The translations under genes and the position numbers were made by a program. The notes under the pieces are model-generated. The model did no database searches and was not told where the DNA came from. It saw only the letters and a program-made list of their open reading frames with translations. DNA of 64,000 nt, from NCBI RefSeq assembly GCF_047663525.1, contig NC_092606.1:4090501-4154500 (forward strand), written 5' to 3'. Source of the DNA: Anas platyrhynchos. Lineage: Eukaryota > Chordata > Aves > Anseriformes > Anatidae. Below are positions 12,401 to 29,300 of this stretch, piece by piece (within the stretch, counting starts at the first letter, position 1; every line of letters starts with the position of its first letter).

Positions 12401-15400
12401 TTGTTTCTTTGTTTAAAGTAGAGTTTGGTCGCAAGACACATGGATACAGCTTTGTTTTTGGGTCTGTGCTGCCACCATGAACATGTTTGGGCGCGTCCTT
12501 CTCTGTAGGTCTAAATAACCCATAGAAATATGTGTCAATTCGCATGCTTCTGATGTAAGGAGACTTCTGAAGGGCATTTTATAAAGACACCATCAGCCTA
12601 AAATCACAGGTTTGTGCCTGCACGTTATGCCAGTGAAAGCAACAATAACTAGGTCTATTCTAAAAATTACATGTCTGCGTCTTTGCAGTCTATCTCCTGC
12701 TTACGAGTCTCTTGGATCCGATCCAAACTGCACTGCAGCTGAAGGAGCTCTCTTTGTTCACGTTCTCTCTGCTGTGTCTGAGCTGATTGAGCATGTGGTT
12801 TCTGGGGTGAGGATTTTCAGCAGTATAGCAGAGAAGCATCTTGAAAAAATGGAAAGATAGAAAGAATAATTCTACAATGCTGTTAATAATTATTAATATG
12901 TTTCAATTCAGCCTCTCTAACAGTGAACAAAACCAAGTATTGTCAAGGCCATGCTGAACAGCCTTCCTCCATCAGCCCCTTTGTCTCCAGATCCAGCTTC
13001 GATCCCTCCATGGTAAGGAGAATGGCCAGAAAGCTTCCCCTTTATTAATATTGAGACTAAAATCCAAGCATTGTTATTTTTGTCCTCTGTACAAACTATG
13101 TGGTACTAACTACCTTAGTTCTTTTAAATGTAGTGTTAGCTATAAACTACTTCTAGTTCTGTGCTTGTTAGATGAAAAGCATCCACAGTTCTTAATTTTC
13201 TTAAACCCACAAATAGGTAGCTGCTTTTAGTGCTGCTTTTGTTGTGAAAATGCCCTTATAGACAGAATCTCAGTGCAGGCTGCAAGCCAGGTCTACATAG
13301 CTGAGTCATTGTTATACAAGCAGAGCTGGATGGGGCAGAAAAGCACCTTTGTACTTTAACACTGAAACAGGTCAGCTGTTGAACTTTGAATATCACAATA
13401 CTCCTAAAGAGACAACTGATTCAACTGATTTACTGGACTTTTCTTCCTCTTGTCTTTCCCATCCTCCTTCTGAATAATTCTTTTTTTTTTTTTTTCCCCA
13501 CTGTCTCAGAAGCTTACACGTAAGAACAAAACATCCTTCATCAAGCTACTTATTTCTACTAGAGTTTGGCATGCCTTGCATCAGGCTTGGAAGTAATCAA
13601 TATCCTAGTGAAAGCTGTTAACTCTTTGAAAACTGAGCAATGCCCAACACCCATGTATACTGACAATACAACATGCAACAAGTACAATTTAGGACTTGCA
13701 ATCAGAATACCAGTGAAATTTATCATCAGCCAGACACCTACTAAAAAGCTCTTGTATTGTTTATTTATGTGAGACCCAATTTTGAGCTTTAAGAGTCCTT
13801 TGTAATAAACATGAAACAAATGAAGAAGTAGAAAGAATATTTTGTCTATAACTTTCTGAAACAAGACTGCATTTTGCTCATCCAGTTTTGTCTTGTAGTT
13901 CTTTTTTTTTGAAACAGAATTTGGCTTCTCAAAATGCCTTCTACATTTAAAATGTGGCGAACTAATTGTGGAGGTGAGCTGAGAGTGACGTATTTGTATA
14001 TATTACACAGACTCATTACACACTCACTCTGGTTTTCACACAGGAACTGCTTTTTCAGAGTGGACAAATTTTAGTATTTGCTCATCCCGCAGACAGAAGG
14101 CCATTTGATCAGCTCCTAAAATATACTCTGCCTTTCAGTTCAGCACAAGCCCTGTTTTCAGAGGACAAAGCACAGTTCACTGAAACCTGCAACTGCTGTG
14201 GGCCGTGCTCCGCACTGCAGGCAGATGAAGCCATGGTACAAACTACACAGAGTCAGTTTCAGCTCACAATCTCCAGTTTCACCTCAGTGACTTTTCCTCC
14301 CAAAATATAAGGTGACTAACATGAAATCTAGCGTGACTAAAGGAGGTCTGGGAGTGGCTCAGATCAGGAGCTACAGACGAACATGCTGGCATGGACCAGA
14401 GCTTGACACGTACAGTGTATTTAAAATGGTTCCATTAGGATGAATAATGAGTACAGAGGTTCACATGAGGAATAACAGGAAATTGTAACTCAGTACCCTT
14501 TCCTATCATCAGAGAAGGGACGTGCTGAGCCACAGGATTGTTATTTGAGTCCTGGTATGTGCCATCTAAGGAGGCAGCCTACACACTGTAGTCGCGTGTT
14601 TTTAAAGCTGTTTTCCAGATCAGAGAGTGCTGATGGTTGCTTCATCATCATCCAGTTGCTTTACTGTCTTCGTGGACAAGACAGGACCTTCTGCCCTGTA
14701 CCAAACTGGCAGCTCTCTTGTTTACATCTTTCCCTGTTGCTCATCTTGAGAAGAGCAAGACATAAAGAACTGTTGAAAATACAAGTTATTGATTGTAACT
14801 CAGACAAAATAAACTTCCACTCCTGCAGCACTGGGCATTCAGCCTTAGAGTGATTTTATTTTTCCTACTAAATGCAAGTTGAATGCCTGCAAGTTTTATA
14901 CTTCTCCCCTGAACTGAACAACTTTACTTGAGAAACAGCTTTATCTTACAGGTGTGCAATAATCTTTTCTAGGTTATTTATCACTAAAGAGGTGCTTTCA
15001 GAAGTGTTTTTAGTGGTGGTGTGTTTTTTTTTGGTTTTGTTTTTAAAGTCTGTACTATCTTGATCATTTTCCTTTTTAATTTAAAGACTCTGGCGACAGA
15101 ATTTCTGAAAAGTTGTCTAGTGGGACTCAGGTTAAAATCTGTTTCTCTGCAAGGATGCTGTAGTGACTTCAAACCTCAGGGAAGGACAGGGAATCAATGT
15201 GCTTCCAAAGGTGCACACCGATACACTGGAGCGCTGTTAAATAGCAACCTTGTTTTTAAACGACGGTGGGCGCGTGGCAGAGATGTGAAGCCACATAGTT
15301 TTAATAGCACCTCGGATGTGCAAAACACCTGAATCCGTGAGGTGAGACACATTGTGTTTATAATTAAAGGCAAAACCTCACGCTATCGCTTGTGAACAGC

Positions 15401-15420
15401 TGGCATTCCTACCACTCTAG
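9451..15420. other. UBB–CENPV intergenic interval
   Basis: About 6 kb between the two divergent promoters without a recognisable exon, RNA gene or mobile element. It includes a small imperfect duplication (about 11725-11773, TTTTTATGTACACTA twice) and short homopolymer runs only. Confidence 0.6.
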
Positions 15421-15628
15421 GCTATGTTACGAGCCAGCAGGCGCACCGAGCTCGCCTCCCTGATGCTCTGTGGATCTTCACCTCACGATATCCACCGGGG
15501 CGAGAGGGCGCACCCAGGGGCTCGGCCCCACGGCGCCGTGAGGGCTTTTTGGCCGCCCGCCGCCGCTGCCCCCCTCAGCTGGGCCTTTCCTCGGCTGCCC
15601 CCTGGCGGCCTCGCCTCAGCCGGGCCTC

Positions 15629-18602
<2,974 letters not shown>

Positions 18603-18822
18603 TATACCCGTCCAGCGGCTGAACTTGGAGCACTGCCATGGAAATGTAGCTTGGGCTTTCCTGGGTGGTGACGTTACCTGTTTTTTGTTTCTTAAGTAAA
18701 TCTTTCTGTTTCCTGTCCCATTCATTTGTGACTACCAGTTTTCAAACTACCTCTGTTCCATAAACTACCCCAGTGGTGGTATTTTGGTAGTTTGCCTTTA
18801 GCTATGGAAAAGTTTAAATCAA

Positions 18823-18828
18823 AATAAA
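18823..18828 (+). terminator. CENPV: Poly(A) signal of CENPV
   Basis: AATAAA about 220 bp after the CENPV stop, followed by an A-rich stretch and T-rich sequence. It predicts a short 3' UTR ending near 18840-18850. Confidence 0.75.
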
Positions 18829-19823
18829 CAGAACAAAGGTTTTAAAAAAAAATCTAGTCTTGGTTTGTATGCATATTTCCTGTGTTTTAAGTCTGGCTTA
18901 TAAAAATGTCCTACATAAGATAATCTCTTGTTTAGGATATACTACTACCTTACACCATTTTTTTTCTCCATTGACCTGAATGAATTTACAAAGATTTAGA
19001 GTTAAAGGGGATTTGAAAGTGTTTACTAGGCTCAAGTTCAGTAAAGCATTTATATAGGTGCTTAGCTGTGTGCCAGAGAGGGACCACTGAAGTTAGTCGT
19101 GTGGTTAAGTACTGTTTTGCTTAAGCCTGGACTCGCTCATGGTTTTAAGGCTGAGTAGGGATATGCTTGGGCACTGACTCAGGGCCAGGGCACATGATTC
19201 ATCAATGTCCAACTCTTCTAACAATGGACACATGCTTTAGTACAACCAGGAGCTCATCTGTTGTCTTCAGGAGGAGGAGGAGGATGCGCTCACAGCAACA
19301 GATTAGGATCTGCAATCTGGGCTCTAATCTTGACCATGCAATGACTGGCAGAGTAGAGGCAGGGAAGATGCCTCCTGCAGATACAAGCCTACATTAATGA
19401 GTGCAAAGGCCTACAGAAATGTGAAGCATTGCTGACTTTGCTAAACACAGAATCCCAAACCACTAGTAAAATCTCTATAATCTAAGGAATTACATCATTG
19501 AAAACTGATTTCTCCTTCACTTACCTTTTAACATGAAGGGAGAGATCTTGCAGTTGTCTTTTAGGTAAGTGGAACTGCTTTCAAAACATCTCTCGCAATT
19601 TTTATATCTCCACATACACGCTACAAAAGGTCTCGTGCAACTCATTCTTACATTGTATTGAGTCTTTTCTGAGTTGATCTCAAGCCTCATGTTCTGAAGC
19701 AAGAAGAAATGCTCATGTTTCTTGGGGGACACTAGGAAGGGAGAGCCTGCAACACAATGTGTCTGAAAGAAGCAGTAGCAGCTTTATGAGTGCGATTAGA
19801 GAAAATTGTGTAATTTCTGATGC

Positions 19824-19829
19824 TTTATT
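19824..19829 (-). terminator. PIGL: Poly(A) signal of PIGL
   Basis: AATAAA on the minus strand, about 490 bp after the PIGL stop codon. It lies about 1 kb from the CENPV poly(A) signal on the other strand, so the two genes end tail to tail without obvious overlap. Confidence 0.6.
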
Positions 19830-20314
19830 CATAAGTCTTGGCCTTTTGAAGTTCTTACTGAATAAGACAGGTCTTGTGGTTCTGGTTTTATCTGTGGCGA
19901 CAGCATGATAGAAAAGTCTCTTCTGATATTTGGATTTTACAAAAGCACCAAGTGGAAAAGTTCCCAGCCATCTTTGCAGCTGTATCTGCAGCTGGGAAAA
20001 ACAGTGTGTGCTATATCTTCTCTAATGCAGAATACTCCTGCGTTTGAATCTTAACTAGGTTAATTCAAATTTCTTATCCTATTTAAGCTTCTGCAGTGAG
20101 AAAATAGAGCAGCTGTTAAACCCTCTTCATCTCAATGTATCAGGCGACAGGATATTCAGGAGAAAATTTATACAAACTGTTTTTTGTAGTCTGAAAGAAC
20201 GCTACATAGAGAATATTGTCCTCCTGAGTAAACAGTTGAGTTTCCTCCAGTGATTGTCCTGGCACAGTCTTTTTTGGCTCATTCTTTCACTCTTGAAGTT
20301 GTGAGCGTCGTCTT

Positions 20315-23300
20315 TTACAGAAGATGGAGTGAATTGATCACCATATAACGTGAGAAAAGCATATAGAGATGGCGAAACCAGAGCAGCTGGCTGCGATGAC
20401 ACCGCATGGCTCTCTAGAAGGACAAATAGTAGAGAAACCATTACAAAAACATTCCTGACCTGACGTGAGGGCAGTTTTCAAAGCCTCCTGTGACATTCAC
20501 TGCCAATTTACAGGACAGCCAATTTCAGTGAGCAGGGGAGAAGTTTTAAGAGGTAGAAGGCTGCCTGCTCTAGGGCCAAAGGGCAGGGAGAGGCCTGTCT
20601 GCCCTTGAATAGCTGGTGTGCTGCCTGGTGTCCAGAGAGGTCCTGCTAGGAAGGATGTTATCAGCTGCAGATCGGTGCTGTGACAGTTTTGTCACATAAC
20701 TCTTCCTCCCTAGATGATATCTCATGCCTGGGTGTTCACATGCTGGGGAAGCAGAAACATGATAGGTGTGCATCTGAGAACACAGAGTGTGCTGCTTCCG
20801 ATCATAAGCTGCCAGCTGAAACTTAATCTATTTATAGTGCGCCAGCTTAAAAAGTTCAGATTTCAGAAACAAAAACCACAAGGGAATAACGTCACCCTTA
20901 TCAGAGCAATTTCCATACATAACACTGGCTTTCAGCAGCCTGAAAAAGCATGCAAGTTTCTCTACATCTTACATCCTAGACCCAGCATAAAACTCAGTGC
21001 ACTGAAAATCTCAGAGCTATAAATCTGCTCGGCCCTGTCCTGAGAGCACTTGAAGCAACCCGCCTCATCTTTTCGTGTTTCACAAATCACTGGGGATTGT
21101 TCACTAGTGACATTTATAATCCATGTATGTCATTATTTGTGAAGTTCTCTGTGAGTACAACACTTCTGACTAAAGCCTTCACAATGACAATGAGCTATTC
21201 GAACAGGCTAAACAGGTATCAAGCAGCTCACCTTGGCTCGCTCAGTCTCCTCCTCCGTGAGTACGAAGAGTGCATCGCTGGGCAGGAGGCAGGACAGGAG
21301 GACATCCAGGACCGAGAGGTACTTCCGGAACAGATTTACTGACTCAAGTACAAGCACACGGCACCCTAGGGAGAGAAAGAGGAGAAAAATTTCAAAACAA
21401 TAATATTGTCATACTCATCGTAAGGTGCTCATCTGTCCAGTTTCAGTGGGCCTTTGCAGGCTCCTCTGTGTTGCTGTTAATATGGATCCTTTCTGCATAA
21501 AAGGGGACCAAATGCTACTTGTGCTTCTGCCAGGGTTGTGCGGAGTGTGCATCTATGACCATATGGATTTGTGGTCTGTAAAAGGCTAAGCTAGCTCTGA
21601 AGAGCAGAGTGGTTTTTTGCTTATAATTTAAATTATTCCTACATATTTAGGCATCAACGAAGAAGCACAAGATGGCTTTCTGAATATTGGTACTGTTTCT
21701 TATAATGAAAATTTAAAATAACTCTCTGATTCATTCCCAAAAAGGGCATTTCCTCTTTCTACTCCAGTTCTTAGCTACAGAAAAAAAAAATATTTACAAG
21801 ACTCAGGAATTACTGTATCAAATACAGTAACTCAGGCAGGCAGTTACAGTTTAACAGAATTCCAGGATACATTGTTCAGATGTTTGTGCTGAAGCAGATG
21901 AAGGAAATGTATATAAAAATTCTACTGACTTTTTTTTTCTTTTAAAGAGCCTCTTGAACTCAAAAATTAATTCCTTTTTTTTTTTGGATCCATGGCTAAA
22001 TTGTCTTCACAGACAAGCTTAGAGCTACTGATGGTACCATTAGGAGCTCCACACTTCAGACATTAAAGACAGCCACAGTTTACACAGGTGGTCAGATACG
22101 CAATTAGATTTGCAATGAGATTTTTTTCAGCGTGCCCTTGAACCATGAAATTGTACAAAGGAGACAAAGAACAATGCTGAATTGCTACAAAGGCTGCCTA
22201 ATGGGCCATTTCAGTGGGAGCCTATGCTCACATCCAATACGGCTTAAGCTGTTATGTCCCAAGCACAGCCAGCATGCATTGGTGGTGCCCGAATCCCTCT
22301 CAGCTCTAAAATGTAGGAACAACTTTTGTCAGCTTAAGGGAGAAGATTCTCCAGGACAGGGGAAGAAGCAAAAATCTAGAAGAATAATTATGCAAGGTGT
22401 TTTTTTTGAGAGAGGCGATGGTGTCTTTGCTAGGAAATGTGTATGCAGATCTGCTTCTGCTCAAGAATCTTATCCCAGGAGGGTCTGAACAGTCAGCATG
22501 CTGCTAACCCTCTACTTTGGATGTTTGGTAGATCCTGCAGTTTAGCCTTTACAAAGAATGAGATACGAAAACAAAACTTACTGCTCTTATGGGGAATGAA
22601 TTTCCTGGAGACAAGGGAAGAAGCCTCCAAAGGTCTCTGTGGTAGAGCATGGTAGTCAAAGATACCCCACCACCACCTCTATCAGCCAGGGGCCTGTGAC
22701 ACACTGAACCCAGGAGCAGACAGTGTACACAGGACAATCCCCCACAAATCCCATCATGAGTGATTTGTGTCCCCTGCCTCTTCGCAGTGACACTAACTCA
22801 CTTTGCTGCAGTGCCAAGCCTTGCTTTTATTCCAGTCAAAGCCTGCAATAGCAGGACAGGGCAGCCCTGATCGACTCCCTCCAGCACGTTTCCAAATCTT
22901 TCAATTCCTTTCTTTCTTCTCTCTCCTTCAAAAGAAAGATATACAAATTTGTCCTCACTTTCAAACAGCCTTTTCCACTTACAAAACTAAAACTGGTGAC
23001 TTTTTTTTTTTCCCAGCACCATGGAGTGTTCCAGGACCATGCTCCCCTTCCAGTCCTCTTTTTGGACTGATCCTAGACCATGAGTCCCCAGCAAGCTGGA
23101 TACAGCAGAGCAGGCACTCAAAGTAGAGTGCTTTTCTCCTGCTCTGGGCACTAAGGGGCAGGGTCTGAGGAGTCCCAGGACATCACTGGCACTTCCAACA
23201 CGAGCCCGTGCCGTGCCAGGTACCAGAGGAAAACCCTCCTGCAGCCCCCAGCAGCTGCTGCAGCCCCGGGCTGCCGGGAGATGGCGGTGTGAGGCAGCTG

Positions 23301-26300
23301 CGAGCAGCCACCGGGCTGCCCCGCCTCGGCTCGCTTTTGGCACCCCTCTGCCCTCCTGCCTTATCTGTGTCAGCGCTGCTCCCTGCTGTGGCCTCAGCCG
23401 TCCGGCCCTTGCAAGGTCATCATCTCCGTCCCTGCAGAGCAGCAGCTGTGCGACGCCATCTGGAAGGGCCGGTGGCGGTGCCAAGCTCCCTGCAGCGAGT
23501 CCTGGGACGTGCAGGAGCGCAGGCAGCGTGTGACCTGCACAGCCTGGGCTGCTCCCTGACCTCCCTTCACGCTCCACCTCGACACGTGAGTTGCCACAAG
23601 GGTCCAGCTTGCTGCTGCAAAGGATGCTGTGCAGTCAGAAACGTGCTGCTGCTGCACACAGAAATGCCCTGACAGTTCTTATGTTCCAACTAAAGATATT
23701 TTTTGTTTCCAAGTAGCAAACTTGTCCTCTTTTCACCCTAACACGCCAACCCTCACACCCTCAAGGTTTGCAAGTTGTGTGCCTGCTGTACACAGACCTA
23801 GGAGAAACCAAACCTGGTGCTGTGCTGCCAGGAGGGCTGTGGCAAGGACTGCTCTCCCTTCGCTGCAGAGATCCTCTGGGCTATGGCTCAGCAGAGCAAA
23901 GGCACTGATGCTGATCCTCTTGCTCTCGTAGTTGCCATTCCTACCTGCTTGCATTTTACTCTTCAAGTGGGGGAAACAGAGACAGAGCAAACATGGTGCA
24001 ATGGGTCTTGCCTTTCCTGGACCCTGGCAATGCCTTGTGAATTCCTGTTTGCAAGGCCTGGTGTAGGGTTATCCACCACCAATCTTTAAAGCCTGGGCTG
24101 CTCTGTTAAACAGAGCTCTGTGCTCTCTTTCCTCACCATTTTTCCCCATGAAATACTAATGCATGCAGCAACTGCCCCCTTCAGTTCCCCAAAGCTCAGC
24201 AGTAAGGGCCCAAAACAACTGGAAGTGAACTCAGAATTATCAGCCCGGTTTTCTGGGCCCCCATCAGCCAGCCAGGCAAAGCAACGGGCATTCGAGCTGC
24301 ACAAAGTGACAGGCACCATGAGAGTCATCTGTGCTAGTGATATGACAAGGATATCCACATGCTGACAGCAAAGGCTGCTCTGCATGAGAACGTGAGATGA
24401 AATGAAGCAGGGAAGGAATGTACAGTCCAGTAAGAGATGGAAAAGGGTTCAGAGAAACAGGCTGCTCCCTGCCAACCAGGGTAAGAGAAGCGCTGCCATT
24501 GATGAGTCCACTCCTGTGACACCAGCAGGTGAAGCTTTTCAGAGCCTGTTGTGCCTGTGACCTGGGCAGGACGGGATTAACAGTGTAATACAACCTCTCT
24601 AGGTTGGCAGAAAGGGCAAAATCAATATAGCTGGTGGATTAGCCCTAGAATAGAAGTGCATGAAGCCTGAAGCCTATTTGGCTTGGCTTTCTACTTCCAA
24701 ATCACTTATGCAGCAGGTATGCCTAGAATGAGAAGATTATTAACAGATCTGTGTGTGCTAAAGGCTTGTACTGCTCCTGACAGACATTAGCACACCAATT
24801 CTTTTGAAAGAGTGGTGGTTATAGCCGGACAGGGCCAGTAGCAGGGGTGGATGCATATCCAGCAGCTGTCTCGTCTTCTTGAAACAAGCCTACGTGCTTG
24901 CCCCTAGCCTGGAGAACTTGATTACAGATTATAAAAAGCCTGTTGTCTTTATGCTGGCTAAGGGTATTAGAAAGCAAAGCAGGATATTTAGGGTGCTCAT
25001 TTGCATATCAGTGAGGCAATGCAAGGCTTAGCTGGCTTCTGCATTTGCAGAGATTTTCTCCGGATTCCCTGATCACATGGGCTTACACAGGTTCACCTGC
25101 AAATACTTCCCTCTTACCAACAAGAGAGCAGGACATTTCCATGGCCTGAACATGCCTTTCAGCTCTACCCAGACAGCCTCAATCCCAGCATCACTCTTGT
25201 TTCATTAAGCCCCTCTGATGCACAGCCCTGCACGCCTGCCAGATCAAATTATAAATACCAGGAATTTCAATGAGACTGGAACTATATTTGGAAAGGCTTA
25301 GCGTAAGCAGCAGCATGGGAGCTCCCCGTTCCTTTGGCGTTTGTAGGTCATGTCAGATGTGATGTAATCAGAGCAGCAAGGCTTTCATATAGCTTCAGGA
25401 GTTTCTTGATGCTGCTACAGAAATGGAAATGTTATCTGTATGTTTCTCTGTTTTAAACCTGAACCAATTTGATGCACAGCCCATCCAGCCTATTCCGGAC
25501 CACAGTGCATCTATCAAACCAGCACGAACAGAGCATGAAGCTGGTTCAGTCTAGATAAGGCCTGACATCCAGCAATGACATCCACCACTGCAGTTCCTTG
25601 TTCCTTGTCCTTACTGCACACAGTACCTACACAGCTCTGCTGCATCCCAAAGCTGAACAAATTGAAGTTCCTGGGAAAGAAGTTGGCATTAATACCCATG
25701 TTTCGTAGACGGGGGAATTGAAGAGACCAGAGTGAGAATTCAGTCAGGGTATTGCACCATATTGGATCCAGCTCTCTCCACTAGATCTTGGTCTGCAACA
25801 TGTTACTAGCAGGGACTTAAAACTGATTTTGGACTTATATTCAAGCAAGACACCAACAAGCATAGAGCAAACACTGGGTCACACCACTGACACAACCCCA
25901 TAGGACAGGAAAGACACCAGCTCCTCAAACCAGACAGCAAAGTGACTGTGGAGGAGCCTGAGCTGGTGAAATGCTGCAGGGATATAAAAGAGCAAGGAAG
26001 AGTTCAGCTGTGGGTTTCATTTGCATTTCAAATAGAGCTGAGTTAGGCATAGGAAACCCTGGACAGAACATGCATGTAAAAAGTTGCTTAATGCCTGCAG
26101 GGTCGAGGATGTTTTGTGTGACATACCTTCAGGTAACTTCTGTTCTGAATGCAGGTACCTGCGAATGAAGAGAGAAATGTAGGTAAATAATCAATGAAGT
26201 TACTCAAATCCTGATTTTACTGCTACGAACTCTGTATGCTACATTAATCCATTTCTCTTAATACACACATTTACAATGGCTGATCAGGAGCAGACACCGG

Positions 26301-29300
26301 ATGCATATGTCAGGTAGTGGTAAGCCTCATTCCCCACAATTCTGCCTTTACTTTTCTCATGCTGGCTGCTGGGACACAGCACAAATAACTTCCATATATC
26401 CAATTCACTCTCAAATACCTCACATTGTACTAAGGGAAGCTGTAGGAGGCTGCCAAAGGCTATTCACCTCTGAGAGCATTTGCTCTTTAAAGTCCTTGCC
26501 TGCTGCCCAGGGACATAGCTGGCAGTTCCTGCTTGGGGACCAGCTTCCTTTTGTCTAACCCATGCTGGCACTGGAACATCCAAGAAGCTCTGACTGGTTG
26601 CTCACTAAGACTTTGATCTTTTCATTACTTTTTCCTGGGAAGATTCTGTATAGAAATGTGTTCCATGGAAACACAATGAGGGGACAAGCACAGGAGACGT
26701 GAAAAGTGATGGTACTCCCATTAAGAAGTGTAAGCAAATGATCCTGATATGCTGAAAGTGTCTGAGGGTGTTAGCTTCAATTCTCTTTTAATTCTCATGA
26801 TTTTCCTGTTCTAGCCTGTGGTTTGTGGCCTCAAAGCACTTATGCTTACATCACCACTTGCACTGCCTCCAGATTTGGCCCATCACAGAGATGGGAGGAA
26901 GCAGGCCTCCAGCAGATGGCACTCAGAGCTGTCCCACACCCAGGTTTGCTCTTCCATAAGAAAAATCCAAACAATGGAACATTTGCCAAAAAGAGAAAGG
27001 AAATAAAAAAAGGAAAATTATTTGACCCTGTGTAATATTTAAAAAGATTGTTATCATCTTATAGTGGTGTATTTAACGAAGGACAATGTGACAGTTCATG
27101 TGTAAATCAACCAGGATAAAACATACATTATATGCAAACTGTTATGTTTCTCTAGTCACTTTCAAACTAGGATTATCTCTGGCTATTGGTTAAGTTCAAG
27201 GAAAAGGATTAGCTACACAGGCGTAGACAAAATAGGAAGCACTGAGTAATGAATACCCAAAGCAATTCAAAGCAAAAGTCAAGCCAGAAATGCAGGTCAT
27301 GACAGAACTCAAACAGCAATCAGAAGACATATGCCTTAAATAGATTCTCCTGATGATGCTCCCTCCTTCTCCAGAGCCAAAGATCTGCAAGCAATACCAT
27401 TTCATACTAAACAATGGCCTTGTAACACTGACTTGGGCACCTTCTACCCCACTACCCAAACCCTACTGTTCAGACATTGCCAGCAATTTTTCAGGGAAAC
27501 GTTTAAGTATCTCCATTAATGTCAGCTCTTCTCTTCTGCTCGAGGCTTCTTTCCCCCAGCGAGGCTGTGGCCACCCAAAGAGGTGATTCAGCACTTGGTA
27601 AAGCTAGCAGGGTGGGAACTTTTAGAACAACCTTGAAGAGAGAAAGCAGTGAGAGGTTGTGAAATTGGGCTAACTATCCCAAGTCCTAGTACCTGTTCTA
27701 TAGAAGGACCTTGAAAGCACTGACGGACAACAAATGAAAGGCTGTGAAGAGCTGCTCGAAGAGTGAATTATTAATAACTATCCCTGGCCACTAGAAACAG
27801 AAACAAAGAGAGATCCAGTCTGTATGGAAAAGTTTCAGCAGGAGTAGAGGGTATCTTCAACAGAAGGAAAGTTTTTATCCAGCAGAAAATTAAGGAGCTT
27901 GTGTTCCTATAAAGATTCAGAGAGACACAACCTATTTGGTTACTGAAAGATCCGTAATGCTACAGCCAGGCAGACATGACGCTGATCTGGAAGAATAGGC
28001 ACAGAGAAATTCTGATTCTCTCCTTATCCTTTTAGTCCTGAGCCAAATGCTTCAGTACTCAGCAAGGCTCCGTGCAGAGGTCTGGGAATGGGCTCCACCC
28101 AGATGCAGAGGAATTGTAGCCTTGCTCATCTGTATTTCTCAGGCTAGAGATGGCAACGAACTGTGGTTGCAGAGAGAGAGCGAGAGAGAGAGAGCACAAC
28201 ACAAAACTCTTCCTCCTGCACACATTCATAAAACTAGCCAATCCTCTCCCAAATCAATCTCTTGCTCCCATCTCCACCCTGCTGGAGCTGTCTCCATGGG
28301 ACACTTCCAAGTAGGGGAGAGGTTGCAGCTGTCTGTTGTTGCCATTTTGGGAATGTTGTTTTATGGATTGGACTTGCTGTGGTTTGGGTGAAATGAAAGA
28401 GTTTGGCATAAAATCTCGACAAGTCAAACACAAACAGGCTCTTTTTTTGGAGCTTTTTCCTTTTTTTTTTTTTTTTTTTTTTTCCAGACAGACCTTTTCT
28501 AAATTGTTTTTCTTTTCAAATACACAGTGATCTAAGGTGGCTTGTTCCCACCCATCCACCAAGTGCTAGAGGCCAGCCAACTACAGGACGCCTCGCACTG
28601 CACCCCCTTTATTACACCTGTAAGAGGTTTCAGACCCATGTCTGAAGGGAACTGAGACCCTCTGCAATGAACTCTAAGAGGCAGTGAGAACTGTAATGGC
28701 ACCCACCACCTCTGCATTGCAAGGACTCAGCCCCAGCTCCCTCCCCCAGGACCAGCAGCTATCTGAAAGCTATTGCTCTCCATAGCTATTACCTGCGTCT
28801 GCCCAGTAGAAAAACGGCAACGGTCCATCGACCCCCCTCCTGCAAACTGCAGAGCTGAGTCAGCTCCCACATTCCCTCTTTATTCAGTCAACCTCAAGGA
28901 AAGCTGTGAGCAAAGCGCGTGGCTAGCTCCCAAGTACAGACCACTGCTACCTCCCCATGATGGCAAGAAGGAACAAGTCAAGATGGAGCTGAGACCTCGG
29001 TGCTGGGGAATGCAGAACTCCTCTGGGGTAGGAGCAGGACTGACGCCCTGGTGGGTGGACTGCAGTTTTGGTGATGTTCTCTTCAGGGAGAAATTGTTCA
29101 CTGAAATCAATGACTTCACTCTCCAATTAGTCTCCCGTGCCAAAGGCAAAAACCTTCACTGTGCTGTGCTGGATGCTGTACAGCAGTGGGGAAATGCAGT
29201 TTTCAAAAGCATGGCAAAAGAATGGACAATCTCAAAGATATCTTGGGGCTCAGTTTAGGATCCTAACCTCTAATCTGCCCAATCAATCTGATGGAACAGA

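Noticed and set aside
19302-19352. MIR-like text (CTGGGCTCTAATC)
   Set aside because: The match is short and diverged, too weak to list as a repeat.
22987-23577. 196-codon minus-strand ORF
   Set aside because: Low-complexity, GC-driven composition with no family resemblance, and it runs into a poly(T) tract. Kept only as a compositional observation.
25690-25770. Possible MIR relic
   Set aside because: Only loose similarity to the MIR core; cannot be separated from chance by eye.
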